44,237 bases of DNA from Bacteroidota bacterium (GTDB lineage: Bacteria > Bacteroidota > Rhodothermia > Rhodothermales > JAHQVL01). The notes beneath the pieces are model-generated. The model was given only the letters and a program-made list of their open reading frames with translations, did no database searches and was not told the DNA's origin. Position numbers and translations under genes: made by a program. Shown here piece by piece: positions 25,911-34,471 of the stretch; position 1 is the first letter of the stretch; each line of letters starts with the position of its first letter. The stretch is from positions 1 to 44,237 of the forward strand of contig JBCCIM010000024.1 of NCBI GenBank assembly GCA_039111535.1, written 5' to 3'.

Positions 25911-28534
25911 AATCGACGCTGCTTGCCCTGTTTTCGGGCATTCTCTTCTTTCTGACACCGCAAGCCGATGCATTTACGGTTGGGATCTCCTCTGATTCAC
26001 TACAATGGCAACAACTCACACCTTTGCCAGATGCCTTTGGTTTTGCCGGCGTTTTTGCTGGCGTAACCCATGATGCCCTCCTGGTAGCCGGCGGTGCCAA
26101 CTTCCCAGCCGGCTCCAATTTTGATGGACACCCAAAAGTGTGGCACAACCAGATCTACCTCTTGCCCGAACCAAACGGCGAATGGCAAACCGGATTCTCG
26201 TTGGCAACACCATCTGCATACGGCGTCTCCATAACCTGGCAAAATGGGGTCGTGTGCATTGGAGGGGGGGACGCCAACCAGCACTTCAACAGCGTTTTCC
26301 TGCTCGAATGGGATGGCAACCAAATCCAGCAAACGGACCTGCCAGACTTGCCCGGCCCAATGGCATTTGGCGCCGGCGTGCTGCTCGGGGAAACCATTTA
26401 TGTCGCCGGCGGCATCAGTACCCCCGATGCAACAGCAGCCATGCACACGTTTTGGGCGTTAGACCTCTCAAAACCGCAGCCTGAATGGGAAACGTTGCCG
26501 GCGTGGCCGGGGCCGGGCAGAATGCTGCCCGTAATGGCAAAAACCTCGCAACATCTTTACCTCTTCAGTGGCACAGCACTCACAACAGACCAGGCCGGCA
26601 ATCCAGCCCGCCAGTTACTCACTGATGGCTACCGATACAATCCGGCGCTAAAGACCTGGGAGCAATTGGGAGACACACCACAGGCCATGGTAGCAGCCCC
26701 GGGGCCGGCAATACCTGTTGGGGCGTCCCATCTATTCTTTCTACCGGGAGACGATGGTCAACATGCTGCACAGGCCGCCATATTGCGCGACAATCACCCC
26801 GGATTTTCTCCTGCCTTATATGCATACAACCATTCAACAGACACCTGGCATCAGCAAGGCACGTTTCCAAAAGAGATCCCAGAAAACCTCGGGCCAAACC
26901 GCAATGCCGGTTTCTACCCACCCGTAACAACGCCGATTGTATTGTGGAAAGATGCTTACGTTTTACCTACCGGCGAAATCAGGCCAGGTGTACGGACGCC
27001 CCTCGTTTGGGCCGGCAACTGGCGTACAGTGGGTAGTGCATTTGGCACTACAAACGCAGCTGTGCTTGGCGTATATCTGCTGCTGCTTGTCGGAATGGGC
27101 GTCTATTTCGCCACAAAAACTACGTCTGCCCGCGCGTATTTCCTGGCCGGACAACAAATGCCGTGGTGGGCAGCCGGCCTGAGTATTTTTGCAACCATGC
27201 TATCTGCCATCACCTACCTTTCTATCCCGGCCACAGTCTATGCAACCGACTGGACCCGCTTTCTGCTAAACATGGGCATCCCACTCGTCGCACCCATTGT
27301 CATTCTTTTCTTCCTGCCATTTTATAGAAAGCTGGATGTTACCAGCGCGTATGAATACCTGGAAAAAAGATTCGACGTCTCCTTACGCTTGCTGGGTTCA
27401 CTTTCTTTTATCCTCTTTCAACTCGGCCGCATGGGCATTGTACTGCTCCTGCCGGCACTCGCGCTGAGTGCGGTCACCGGACTCAACTTATTTTTATGCA
27501 TTGGCTTGATGGGCTTGCTCAGTACCCTCTACACCGTACTTGGTGGCATGGAGGCGGTTATATGGACAGATGTTATCCAGGTCTTTGTGCTCCTTGGAGG
27601 CGCCATAGCAGCGCTCTTCATTATTGGCAACGCGCTTCCTGATGGCTTTGCACAAATCATCGAAGTGGCTGAAGCGCGCAACAAGTTCACTGTTGTCAAT
27701 CCGGGCTGGGACCTGACGACAGATTCCTTGTTTGTCATTATTCTCGGGATGCTGTTTGCCAATCTGCTTCCTTATACAACCGACCAAGCTGTTGTACAAC
27801 GCTACATGACAACAGCATCTGAAAAAGCAGCACGGCGGGCGATATGGACGGGTGCGTTGGTAGCTGTACCCGCTTCAGTGTTGTTCTTTTTCCTTGGCAC
27901 AGCACTTTTTGTCTTTTATATCGACTTTCCAGCCAGTCTTGCCCCCATCGAAAAAATAGATCAACTGCTGCCGTGGTTTATTGTGCAGGAAATGCCGGCA
28001 GGACTTGGCGGGCTCGTAATCGCCGGCGTATTTGCCGCGGCGATGTCCAGCCTCGACTCGTCCATGCATGCAATCTCGACAGCAGTTACAACCGACTTCA
28101 TTCAGCGATTTAAACCAGTTGATAACAATATCAACTGGTTAACCCTCGCGCGCTGGATCACCGTGCTGCTCGGCGTACTTGGCACCGCCAGTGCCATGCT
28201 AATTGCAACCTGGGACCTCGGTTTGATGTGGCGGATTTTCCTCGATATTACCGGACTCTTTCTAGGCACCCTGGGAGGCTTGTTTTCGCTCGGTATTTTC
28301 ACCGCAAGAACAACCGCTCGGCATGCATGGATTGGAGCCGCATTTTCTGTGGCCTGCCTCGGATACCTGACTTTTGCCACATCGATAAACGGCCTGCTTT
28401 TTGGCGCTGTAGGTACGCTTATATGTTTTATCGCCGGCTGGATCAGCAGCCTGATATTTCCTGCAAAAACACTACCTGACACCCAGGGGCTCACCGTATT
28501 CAGTAAAGAGACGGCTTTACATACATCAGCCTAA
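25907..28534 (+). CDS. Kelch-type sialate mutarotase fused to a sodium:solute symporter
   Basis: 875 residues. A signal-like helix (residues 1-22) is followed by a Kelch beta-propeller to about residue 375, with repeats such as VAGGANFP, CIGGGDANQ and YVAGGIST. This resembles the cyclically permuted relatives of the NanM sialic-acid mutarotase. From about residue 384 it is a full SSS-family symporter, with SAITYLSIPATVYATDW and the sodium-site helix AAAMSSLDSSMHAIST. SSS proteins have a periplasmic N-terminus, so the propeller would sit outside beside the transport path. The gene overlaps nanA by 4 bp. Substrate assignment to sialic acid rests on this context. Confidence 0.85.
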   Translation: MKSTLLALFSGILFFLTPQADAFTVGISSDSLQWQQLTPLPDAFGFAGVFAGVTHDALLVAGGANFPAGSNFDGHPKVWHNQIYLLPEPNGEWQTGFSLATPSAYGVSITWQNGVVCIGGGDANQHFNSVFLLEWDGNQIQQTDLPDLPGPMAFGAGVLLGETIYVAGGISTPDATAAMHTFWALDLSKPQPEWETLPAWPGPGRMLPVMAKTSQHLYLFSGTALTTDQAGNPARQLLTDGYRYNPALKTWEQLGDTPQAMVAAPGPAIPVGASHLFFLPGDDGQHAAQAAILRDNHPGFSPALYAYNHSTDTWHQQGTFPKEIPENLGPNRNAGFYPPVTTPIVLWKDAYVLPTGEIRPGVRTPLVWAGNWRTVGSAFGTTNAAVLGVYLLLLVGMGVYFATKTTSARAYFLAGQQMPWWAAGLSIFATMLSAITYLSIPATVYATDWTRFLLNMGIPLVAPIVILFFLPFYRKLDVTSAYEYLEKRFDVSLRLLGSLSFILFQLGRMGIVLLLPALALSAVTGLNLFLCIGLMGLLSTLYTVLGGMEAVIWTDVIQVFVLLGGAIAALFIIGNALPDGFAQIIEVAEARNKFTVVNPGWDLTTDSLFVIILGMLFANLLPYTTDQAVVQRYMTTASEKAARRAIWTGALVAVPASVLFFFLGTALFVFYIDFPASLAPIEKIDQLLPWFIVQEMPAGLGGLVIAGVFAAAMSSLDSSMHAISTAVTTDFIQRFKPVDNNINWLTLARWITVLLGVLGTASAMLIATWDLGLMWRIFLDITGLFLGTLGGLFSLGIFTARTTARHAWIGAAFSVACLGYLTFATSINGLLFGAVGTLICFIAGWISSLIFPAKTLPDTQGLTVFSKETALHTSA

Positions 28535-28560
28535 ACCAAACCTTAAATAGCTACGCATAA

Positions 28561-28971
28561 TCATACCTGAGCAACGGGTTCAGCCGACTTCCTTGCCGGA
28601 TCACCGATATGCAGAAAAAGAAACAATCCCTGCGTAACGAGCAGGTTGGTAACCAGAAAAAAAGTGGCTTCTTCAATAGGCAACCCAAACAAGTGCCAAC
28701 CGGTGGTGTATTCCTCAGCGATATACCAAATGCCCAGTTCGAGCGCTACCCGATCAGCTATCCATAAATAAATGGTTGGGATGATAGTGCTCCAGAACCA
28801 TAGCTTGCGTTCTGCCCAAATCCAGTTGCCCGCATAAGCCCACTGTCCGGCCAGTACAGGAAGCGCCCACACCAGAATCAACCCCATGTACAAACCCGAA
28901 TCATGGGCGAAATGAAAGATACCAGCAATAGCAAGTAGGAGATAAATCAAGGCGCCGACAATACGAGGCAT
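28561..28971 (-). CDS. crtYd: lycopene beta-cyclase, CrtYd-like half
   Basis: A 136-residue protein with several membrane helices and the catalytic-type motif LPIEEATFF of the CrtYc/CrtYd cyclase family. The start at 28971 is the first Met after an in-frame TGA that ends the CrtYc half. It has no visible ribosome site (CCCTTCC precedes it). The reading frame is open and the same as crtYc back through codons R-Q-E-S-F-T-A-G-P-S-N to that TGA. It may be made by reinitiation or readthrough, or this may be a broken fusion gene. It is convergent with the symporter gene, 26 bp apart. Confidence 0.85.
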   Translation of the reverse strand: MPRIVGALIYLLLAIAGIFHFAHDSGLYMGLILVWALPVLAGQWAYAGNWIWAERKLWFWSTIIPTIYLWIADRVALELGIWYIAEEYTTGWHLFGLPIEEATFFLVTNLLVTQGLFLFLHIGDPARKSAEPVAQV

Positions 28972-29004
28972 ATTGGAAGGGCCGGCGGTGAATGATTCCT
29001 GGCG

Positions 29005-29307
29005 TCACAACACGAGGATATAAAAGAATAAACCCGTCAGTAGGGGCTGCAAGAGGAAAAACATGTATTCCTCGATGGGTACATACCCGATGGTAGCCAT
29101 CACGCGTTCGGGTCCATATCCCCAGACACCCCGATATACCAGGTAGTTGTCCCACGCTGTGGTGTATATAAGTGCAATGCCGGCAACCGCAAACATCCAC
29201 TTTAGTGAGTAAGACTTCATTGCAGCAGCAACAGTTCGGCGGTAAACTAGCGCCAGCAGAAAAATGACCGGCAAAATAAATACAAAGTGAAACTGGAGGT
29301 ACGTCAT
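29005..29307 (-). CDS. crtYc: lycopene beta-cyclase, CrtYc-like half
   Basis: A 100-residue protein with about three membrane helices and the PxEE motif VPIEEY, typical of the N-terminal half of carotenoid cyclases of the heterodimer or fused type. It ends FFYILVL then TGA. The next 11 codons contain no stop and lead in frame into the CrtYd half, so without the TGA a single protein of about 248 residues, near the usual length of fused cyclases, would be made. It is 30 bp behind the CrtO-like gene. It forms beta-ionone rings on lycopene. Confidence 0.85.
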   Translation of the reverse strand: MTYLQFHFVFILPVIFLLALVYRRTVAAAMKSYSLKWMFAVAGIALIYTTAWDNYLVYRGVWGYGPERVMATIGYVPIEEYMFFLLQPLLTGLFFYILVL

Positions 29308-29337
29308 GTTGTCGAAAATTGGGTGGGTAAAAGGGTG

Positions 29338-30870
29338 CTAAACACGTTTTTTCTCGAGGTCTTTTAAAACTACCGTGGCGGCATTACGGCCGGAAGCGCC
29401 CATGATGCCGCCACCCGGATGGGTACTGGCCCCCGTGAGGTAAAGGCCTTTGATGTTTGACTTGTAGCCGGCCATGCCAAGTTGTGGACGCAACGCAAAC
29501 ATCTGGTCTATACTCATTTCAAGATGCATCACATTGCCCTTAAACAAGCCCAACTCGCGTTCGAGGTACAGGGGATGCTGAAAGAGAGAGCCTACCACCG
29601 AATCGCGTGTGCCCGGTGCATAGGCCTCAAAAGTATCCAGCAACCGATCAGCCACAGCATCCCCGCGCGTATCCCAGTCGCCTTCTGCCAATTCGTATGG
29701 GTAATACTGTCCCCAAAGCCACAGCACTTCTCCTCCTGGTGGTGCCAATGTATCATCTACCGCACTAAAGGTCATGGCTACAATGGGTGGATCGGATGCA
29801 GGTTTCCCGGCGAGGTAATCACCGTATGCGGCGTTAATTTGCTGCCGATCGCGGCAAATTAGCTGCAAGGCCGTGCGTGCTTCAATACCCGGACTCGCTT
29901 TATAGCTGACCGGTTTATCCAGCGCCAGGCGCAGAATCGCGCCAAATCCATTCCCAACCCGTAACCGATTTATACCTTTAGGGTGGTGGGCGGTATCGAG
30001 CAATTTGCCAAAGGTTTCGAGAATGTGGGTTCCCGACACAATTGCACGCGATGTGTAGACCTGTTTATTCACCCGAATGCCGGCGGCACGGCTATGCTTT
30101 ACCAGGATCTCATCAACCGGCGCATTCACAAAAATTTGACCGCCATGTGCCTCTATAAACTTCCCAAGCGCTTGTGTTAACATTCCCGAACCACCGCGTG
30201 GCCGAGCAATGCCGCCCACGTGGTACAGCGCCTGCCACAACACAAATGGACCGGTGATGGGTTCCGTTGGCGGCGGCCCAGACTGGGCAGCCATCCATAC
30301 CAGCATTGCTTTCAGCTTTTCTTCGCTGAAATAGTCATCGACTACATCGCCGTACGGTTTCAGAATTTTCTGCAAGGCCTCCTGCCACGTAGAGTTGGGG
30401 GTCCGCCCTTTCATCATCATGCGCCCCATTTGTAAGGGTCCAGGCGCACTCAAAAACATCTCTCGCACCGATTCACCAAAAGGCCGCCACTCATCAACAA
30501 AATGACGATATGCCGATCCTTCTCCCGGAAACTTCGCATCAATGCCGGCGGCTGTCTTGTCGACATCCCGATAAATAAACAGGGCATCGTCATCCGGGAA
30601 AGGCGCAAAAAACAAGGGATCAAGTTCGAGATAATTGAGGCCGTATTTCTCCAGCTCTAGCTCTTCAATAATGGGCGTGAGGCGGATTAGAATGTGCGCA
30701 CTTCCTCCCAAATCAAACTGATAGCCCGATACAAGCTCTTTGGTAGACACTGCGCCACCAATAATATCCCGTCGCTCAAATACCCCCACTCTATAACCTG
30801 TTTTTGCCAGATATGCTGCAGTAATCAGGGCATTATGTCCTGCCCCAACAACAATCACATCAAAGTCCAT
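29338..30870 (-). CDS. crtO: CrtO-type FAD-dependent carotenoid oxidase (probable 4-ketolase)
   Basis: A 510-residue flavoprotein of the phytoene-desaturase superfamily. The dinucleotide motif [17 protein letters not shown] at residues 5-21 has the GAGHN variant typical of CrtO ketolases and PYROXD2-like proteins. The C-terminal FAD-closing motif [24 protein letters not shown] is also present. CrtO adds a keto group at C4 of beta rings, which suits the adjacent lycopene cyclase. It is the first gene of the leftward operon, divergent from carH. A desaturase or isomerase role cannot be excluded from sequence alone. Confidence 0.78.
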   Translation of the reverse strand: MDFDVIVVGAGHNALITAAYLAKTGYRVGVFERRDIIGGAVSTKELVSGYQFDLGGSAHILIRLTPIIEELELEKYGLNYLELDPLFFAPFPDDDALFIYRDVDKTAAGIDAKFPGEGSAYRHFVDEWRPFGESVREMFLSAPGPLQMGRMMMKGRTPNSTWQEALQKILKPYGDVVDDYFSEEKLKAMLVWMAAQSGPPPTEPITGPFVLWQALYHVGGIARPRGGSGMLTQALGKFIEAHGGQIFVNAPVDEILVKHSRAAGIRVNKQVYTSRAIVSGTHILETFGKLLDTAHHPKGINRLRVGNGFGAILRLALDKPVSYKASPGIEARTALQLICRDRQQINAAYGDYLAGKPASDPPIVAMTFSAVDDTLAPPGGEVLWLWGQYYPYELAEGDWDTRGDAVADRLLDTFEAYAPGTRDSVVGSLFQHPLYLERELGLFKGNVMHLEMSIDQMFALRPQLGMAGYKSNIKGLYLTGASTHPGGGIMGASGRNAATVVLKDLEKKRV

Positions 30871-30988
30871 ATCGTCCTCTTTTCCGCTCCATTGAGATTT
30901 TTACAAAAAAACACACGTTACGACCAAAATAGCAAAGTGAACTTTTTATTTCTGCCACACATATAAATGGAAATAAATTTTCGATCAC
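30871..30988. promoter_or_regulatory. divergent crtO / carH control region
   Basis: A 118-bp AT-rich gap between divergent carotenoid transcripts. It must hold both promoters and is the natural place for CarH binding. A short imperfect dyad AAAGT-GA-ACTTT lies at 30934-30945. A TATAAA at 30962-30967 fits a promoter for carH. No strong operator could be proven by eye. Confidence 0.55.
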
Positions 30989-31951
30989 ATGCCTAAAATA
31001 GCCGAACAGAACCTGTTAACCACAAAGCAGGCTGCACAACTTATCGATGTGCATGAGTCTTCTGTCAAGCGTTGGTGCAAAGAAGGTAAAATTCCGTGCG
31101 ATGTCACCGAGGGCGGACATCGCAGAATTAGCCTGCACGAACTGCTTGAATTTGCAGATACCCGCAACTTGCATTGTTCACTCAGCCATTTCCTTCCAGA
31201 AATACAGCTTGTGTGGCGTGGGTTAAGGAATGCGCAAAATAAGAAGAATTATGACATCCTCTTCAATAAGGGATACACGTGGCTCCGCCAGGAGAACCAG
31301 CAATTGTTCACACATTTAGTTAAATTTTGCCTGGAGCAGGGCATCTCTTTCAGTGAGCTGTTTGATGAGTTGATTTCTCGGGCGTTAAGACAAATGGGTG
31401 TTGACTGGCAGTCGAACGTGCTTGATATCGGGACTGAGCACCATATGACGGAAATTGTCCGTGATATTTTGCATGAGATTCGTCTGAATCCTGTTGAACT
31501 ACGTGTTGGTAGCAAGAAAGGCGGCAGAAGCAGACAAACGATCGATCCGCAACCCGTAGCAGTGGTTGGATGCAACGCAGGCAACTTGCACGACCTTGGC
31601 GCCCATGCCATTCGGATTATACTCGAAGAAAGAGGCTGGAGAGCAATCTATGTTGGCGCAAATGTGCCGGCAGACGATTTGGCAAAGTTGCAGGCTAGGC
31701 ATAATGCATCTTTGGTGTGTATCTCGTTTGTCTCGGCTAGCATGATCAATGAAGCAGAAAGATTTATTGAGATATTGAGTCGATTCTACAACCCAAGCCA
31801 TCCTTACCACCTGGCCATTGGCGGATACGATTTCCCTCCCAATGCCGGATTACAGTTGGAGCGGCCTCCTTTCATAGAAATCAACACCTATCGATCCACC
31901 AATGCATTTACGCAATGGCTCGATCAATACGCGAAATCAGTAACTGTATAG
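30989..31951 (+). CDS. carH: CarH/LitR-type B12-dependent light-sensing MerR-family repressor
   Basis: 320 residues. A MerR-type DNA-binding domain (residues 9-55, LTTKQAAQLIDVHESSVKRW) is followed by a helical bundle and a cobalamin-binding Rossmann domain with NLHDLG (His201 as lower ligand), SFVSAS and IGG. The bundle has Trp140 and, nine residues on, Glu150-His151: the W-x9-EH adenosyl-pocket motif of CarH. The residue after the Trp is Gln141; in Thermus CarH it is His132, which binds cobalt after light exposure. In the dark CarH tetramers repress carotenoid genes and light splits them. It lies 24 bp ahead of the cruF-crtB fusion, so it probably also represses itself. Confidence 0.93.
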   Translation: MPKIAEQNLLTTKQAAQLIDVHESSVKRWCKEGKIPCDVTEGGHRRISLHELLEFADTRNLHCSLSHFLPEIQLVWRGLRNAQNKKNYDILFNKGYTWLRQENQQLFTHLVKFCLEQGISFSELFDELISRALRQMGVDWQSNVLDIGTEHHMTEIVRDILHEIRLNPVELRVGSKKGGRSRQTIDPQPVAVVGCNAGNLHDLGAHAIRIILEERGWRAIYVGANVPADDLAKLQARHNASLVCISFVSASMINEAERFIEILSRFYNPSHPYHLAIGGYDFPPNAGLQLERPPFIEINTYRSTNAFTQWLDQYAKSVTV

Positions 31952-31975
31952 CGTTATTCAGGTAGCCCTTTTTTT

Positions 31976-34408
31976 ATGAAGCAATCCCCAAGATCTATTT
32001 CTGGCAGCGCCTGGGCCACCAGGTGGCCCCTTGCCATTCTTTTCGTATTTACTGCCATTGCAGGCATCGGATACGCGACGTTTGGCCGGCACCCACAGCT
32101 GTTACAACACACCCCGCAGTTTGCCGAATTTTTCAGTATATCGTTCACCTTTTTTGCGCAGACGCACATTCTGTTAACGGCGCTTTGCCTTTGCATCTAT
32201 CTGACGTACCGCGTGCAATTGCGGTGGTTGGGCGGATTTGCAGCAGTTTATCTTATCAGCCTTGGCAGTGAGCTTACAGGCACGGCAACGGGTCTGCCTT
32301 TTGGCCCTTATTCGTATACTTCCTTGCTTGGCCCCAAATGGCTCGACCTTGTCCCGGTACTCATTCCGTTGAGTTGGTTCACCATGGCGTTGCCGTCGTA
32401 TTTTCTGGCCTACATCACATTCCCGAACAGCAAACAATTTTTGCAGCGCATTGGCTTCGGTGGCTTATTGCTCATGTTATGGGACCTCGCCCTCGACCCG
32501 GCAATGAGTTACCTGACCCCATACTGGCAATGGGGTGAAACCGGCACCTATTATGGTATGCCGTGGATCAATCTTGCCGGCTGGCTACTCACCGGTATCG
32601 TGCTCATGGCAGCACTTTATTTGTTAAAGGTCGACAATTGGATCTCCAGGCTTTCTGCTTCATGGATGGTCAAGTATTACCTGCTCGTGCTGATGATGCC
32701 GATGGTTATGGTGGTTGTGGCCGGCCTGTGGTGGAGCGTTGGGCTTACCGTCGTTTCAATGGGGCTTTGTGCGCTTTACATCAATCACAAAGCGGTGCGT
32801 TTCCCCGGCGCCGACAACGATGGCCCCAAGCCATTACACGAAGCGCTCGAAACGGAAGAGCTGAACGATTATTTCATGCACCACTCCCGCTCCTTTTCTT
32901 TTGCAGCGCGCTTTTTCTCCCCTGAACAACACCGCCTGGTAACGAGGCTCTATGCTTTTTGCCGGACTACAGATGATATTGCAGATATCTATGGTGTTCG
33001 CAATGGAAAAGAGGAGGCCCTGAAACAACTGGAAGAATGGGAACGGCGGGTGCACCTTTCTTACCAGGGTATTCCATCCAATATCACCTGGCTGGATGAA
33101 TTGATGACACGCTCCGTGCAATCGGGCGTGCCTTACCAAATTATCAGCGACCTGATCGAAGGGGTACGTTCAGACCTCGACAAAGTAGAACTGCAGACCA
33201 TGGCGCAGCTAGATCGCTATACGTACTGCGTAGCTTCTGTTGTTGGGATCTGGTTGTGCTACCTGTTTGGTGTACGTGAACAAGAAGTACTCGACCGGGC
33301 TGCTGCGCTTGGTCGTGCAATGCAGGTTTCCAACATCATGCGAGACGTAGGAGAGGACTTGCGAATGCACCGCCTCTACTTGCCGGCCGAATTAATGAAG
33401 CGACATGGCGTAACGAAAGACGAACTACTGGCCATGGAAGCCGGCACGCTCCGCCCAACTGAAGCCTACAAAATTCTTGTTGAAGACCTCCTCGAACGCG
33501 CAGAGGCAGATTACAACTTTGCCTTCCGCGGCCTTTCTGCCATTCCACCCTCTTTTGCCAGGGCAGCTGCTGTTGCATCCGAGGTGTACAAAGGTATTCA
33601 TCGCTCCATTCGACGTAACAAATACAATAATTTCCAGCGCAGGGCCTACACCCGGTGGTATGAGAAAATTTACCTTGCCGCGCGCGCACTCAACCGGCTC
33701 AGAAAAACGCAGAAAAGACCGTTTATACCAGCAAACCAGTCTTTGCCCGTAGCAGACAAAAATATGGGAAACGGTAAGCAGATCCCTTTCTCGATTATTG
33801 TTGTCCTGCTGGTATTTATCCAGAGCTTGTTTATAAACCAGGCTACGTTTGCCACGCACGGTCGAACCCACACCGCTAACCTAACAGTTTTACAACAGCA
33901 GGTGGTTTTGATGCACGAGTCTGTCATTGAGGAGTTACGTGCAAAATATATTGCGGCCGTCGAAAACGAGGCGATGATTGTTCAGGCCATGACGCTTATT
34001 GAAAAGGTCGACGACAAAACGCCGGCCATTCAAGCTTATGCCGCCGCATTTGATGTACTCCGCGCAAAACACGCATTCTGGCCGCTAAAGAAAATGAAAC
34101 ACCTCCGGAACGGTTTGCCCAGGCTTGATGCATTGGTTGCAAGGCATCCGGTTGAAGTTGAAATCCGCTACCTGCGATTACTGAGCTGCTATTACCTGCC
34201 ACGTTTCCTTGGCCGCAGCGACACAGTAACCCAGGATTTTAAAGCATTGGCCTACCTGTTACCCGACGCACGCGCATCCTACCCTTCACAACTGTATTAC
34301 GATATGGTTGAGTTTGTCGCATCCAACAGCAATTTAAGCCAGGAAGAGCGATCATCACTCCATGTGATCTTGCAAGAAGCCCCCAGGATGTCGACTGCCT
34401 CACGGTAA
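31976..34408 (+). CDS. crtB: CruF-like carotenoid hydratase fused to phytoene synthase and a C-terminal exported domain
   Basis: 810 residues in three parts. Residues 1-275 form a multi-helix CruF/DUF422 domain (GLPFGPYSYT, WDLALDPAMSYL, YYGMPWINLAGW), a 1',2'-hydratase of acyclic end groups. Residues 288-580 are a complete phytoene synthase with the prenyl-diphosphate motifs DDIAD (333-337) and DVGED (457-461). Residues 597-810 start like a signal peptide (Met597, helix 604-622) and continue in an uncharacterised domain (RYLRLLSCYYLPRFLG). The topology puts the third part outside the cytoplasm if residue 597 onward is not separately translated. It lies between carH and crtI in the light-regulated operon. 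Confidence 0.88.
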   Translation: MKQSPRSISGSAWATRWPLAILFVFTAIAGIGYATFGRHPQLLQHTPQFAEFFSISFTFFAQTHILLTALCLCIYLTYRVQLRWLGGFAAVYLISLGSELTGTATGLPFGPYSYTSLLGPKWLDLVPVLIPLSWFTMALPSYFLAYITFPNSKQFLQRIGFGGLLLMLWDLALDPAMSYLTPYWQWGETGTYYGMPWINLAGWLLTGIVLMAALYLLKVDNWISRLSASWMVKYYLLVLMMPMVMVVVAGLWWSVGLTVVSMGLCALYINHKAVRFPGADNDGPKPLHEALETEELNDYFMHHSRSFSFAARFFSPEQHRLVTRLYAFCRTTDDIADIYGVRNGKEEALKQLEEWERRVHLSYQGIPSNITWLDELMTRSVQSGVPYQIISDLIEGVRSDLDKVELQTMAQLDRYTYCVASVVGIWLCYLFGVREQEVLDRAAALGRAMQVSNIMRDVGEDLRMHRLYLPAELMKRHGVTKDELLAMEAGTLRPTEAYKILVEDLLERAEADYNFAFRGLSAIPPSFARAAAVASEVYKGIHRSIRRNKYNNFQRRAYTRWYEKIYLAARALNRLRKTQKRPFIPANQSLPVADKNMGNGKQIPFSIIVVLLVFIQSLFINQATFATHGRTHTANLTVLQQQVVLMHESVIEELRAKYIAAVENEAMIVQAMTLIEKVDDKTPAIQAYAAAFDVLRAKHAFWPLKKMKHLRNGLPRLDALVARHPVEVEIRYLRLLSCYYLPRFLGRSDTVTQDFKALAYLLPDARASYPSQLYYDMVEFVASNSNLSQEERSSLHVILQEAPRMSTASR

Positions 34409-34471
34409 CTTCGCTAACGGTACGCCTTACCAGGTGGCTGTTACTGTTAATGATTAAGCACGTACATACCC

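Noticed and set aside
28972-29007. Selenocysteine or reassigned TGA in the lycopene cyclase
   Set aside because: TGA ends pfkA, the SDR gene and others normally. The position is a linker with no catalytic Cys in this family, and no SECIS-like stem was recognised after it. Mutation, readthrough or reinitiation are simpler.
28535-30988. A rhodopsin gene accompanying the keto-carotenoid genes
   Set aside because: No seven-helix protein with a retinal lysine motif was seen anywhere in the window.
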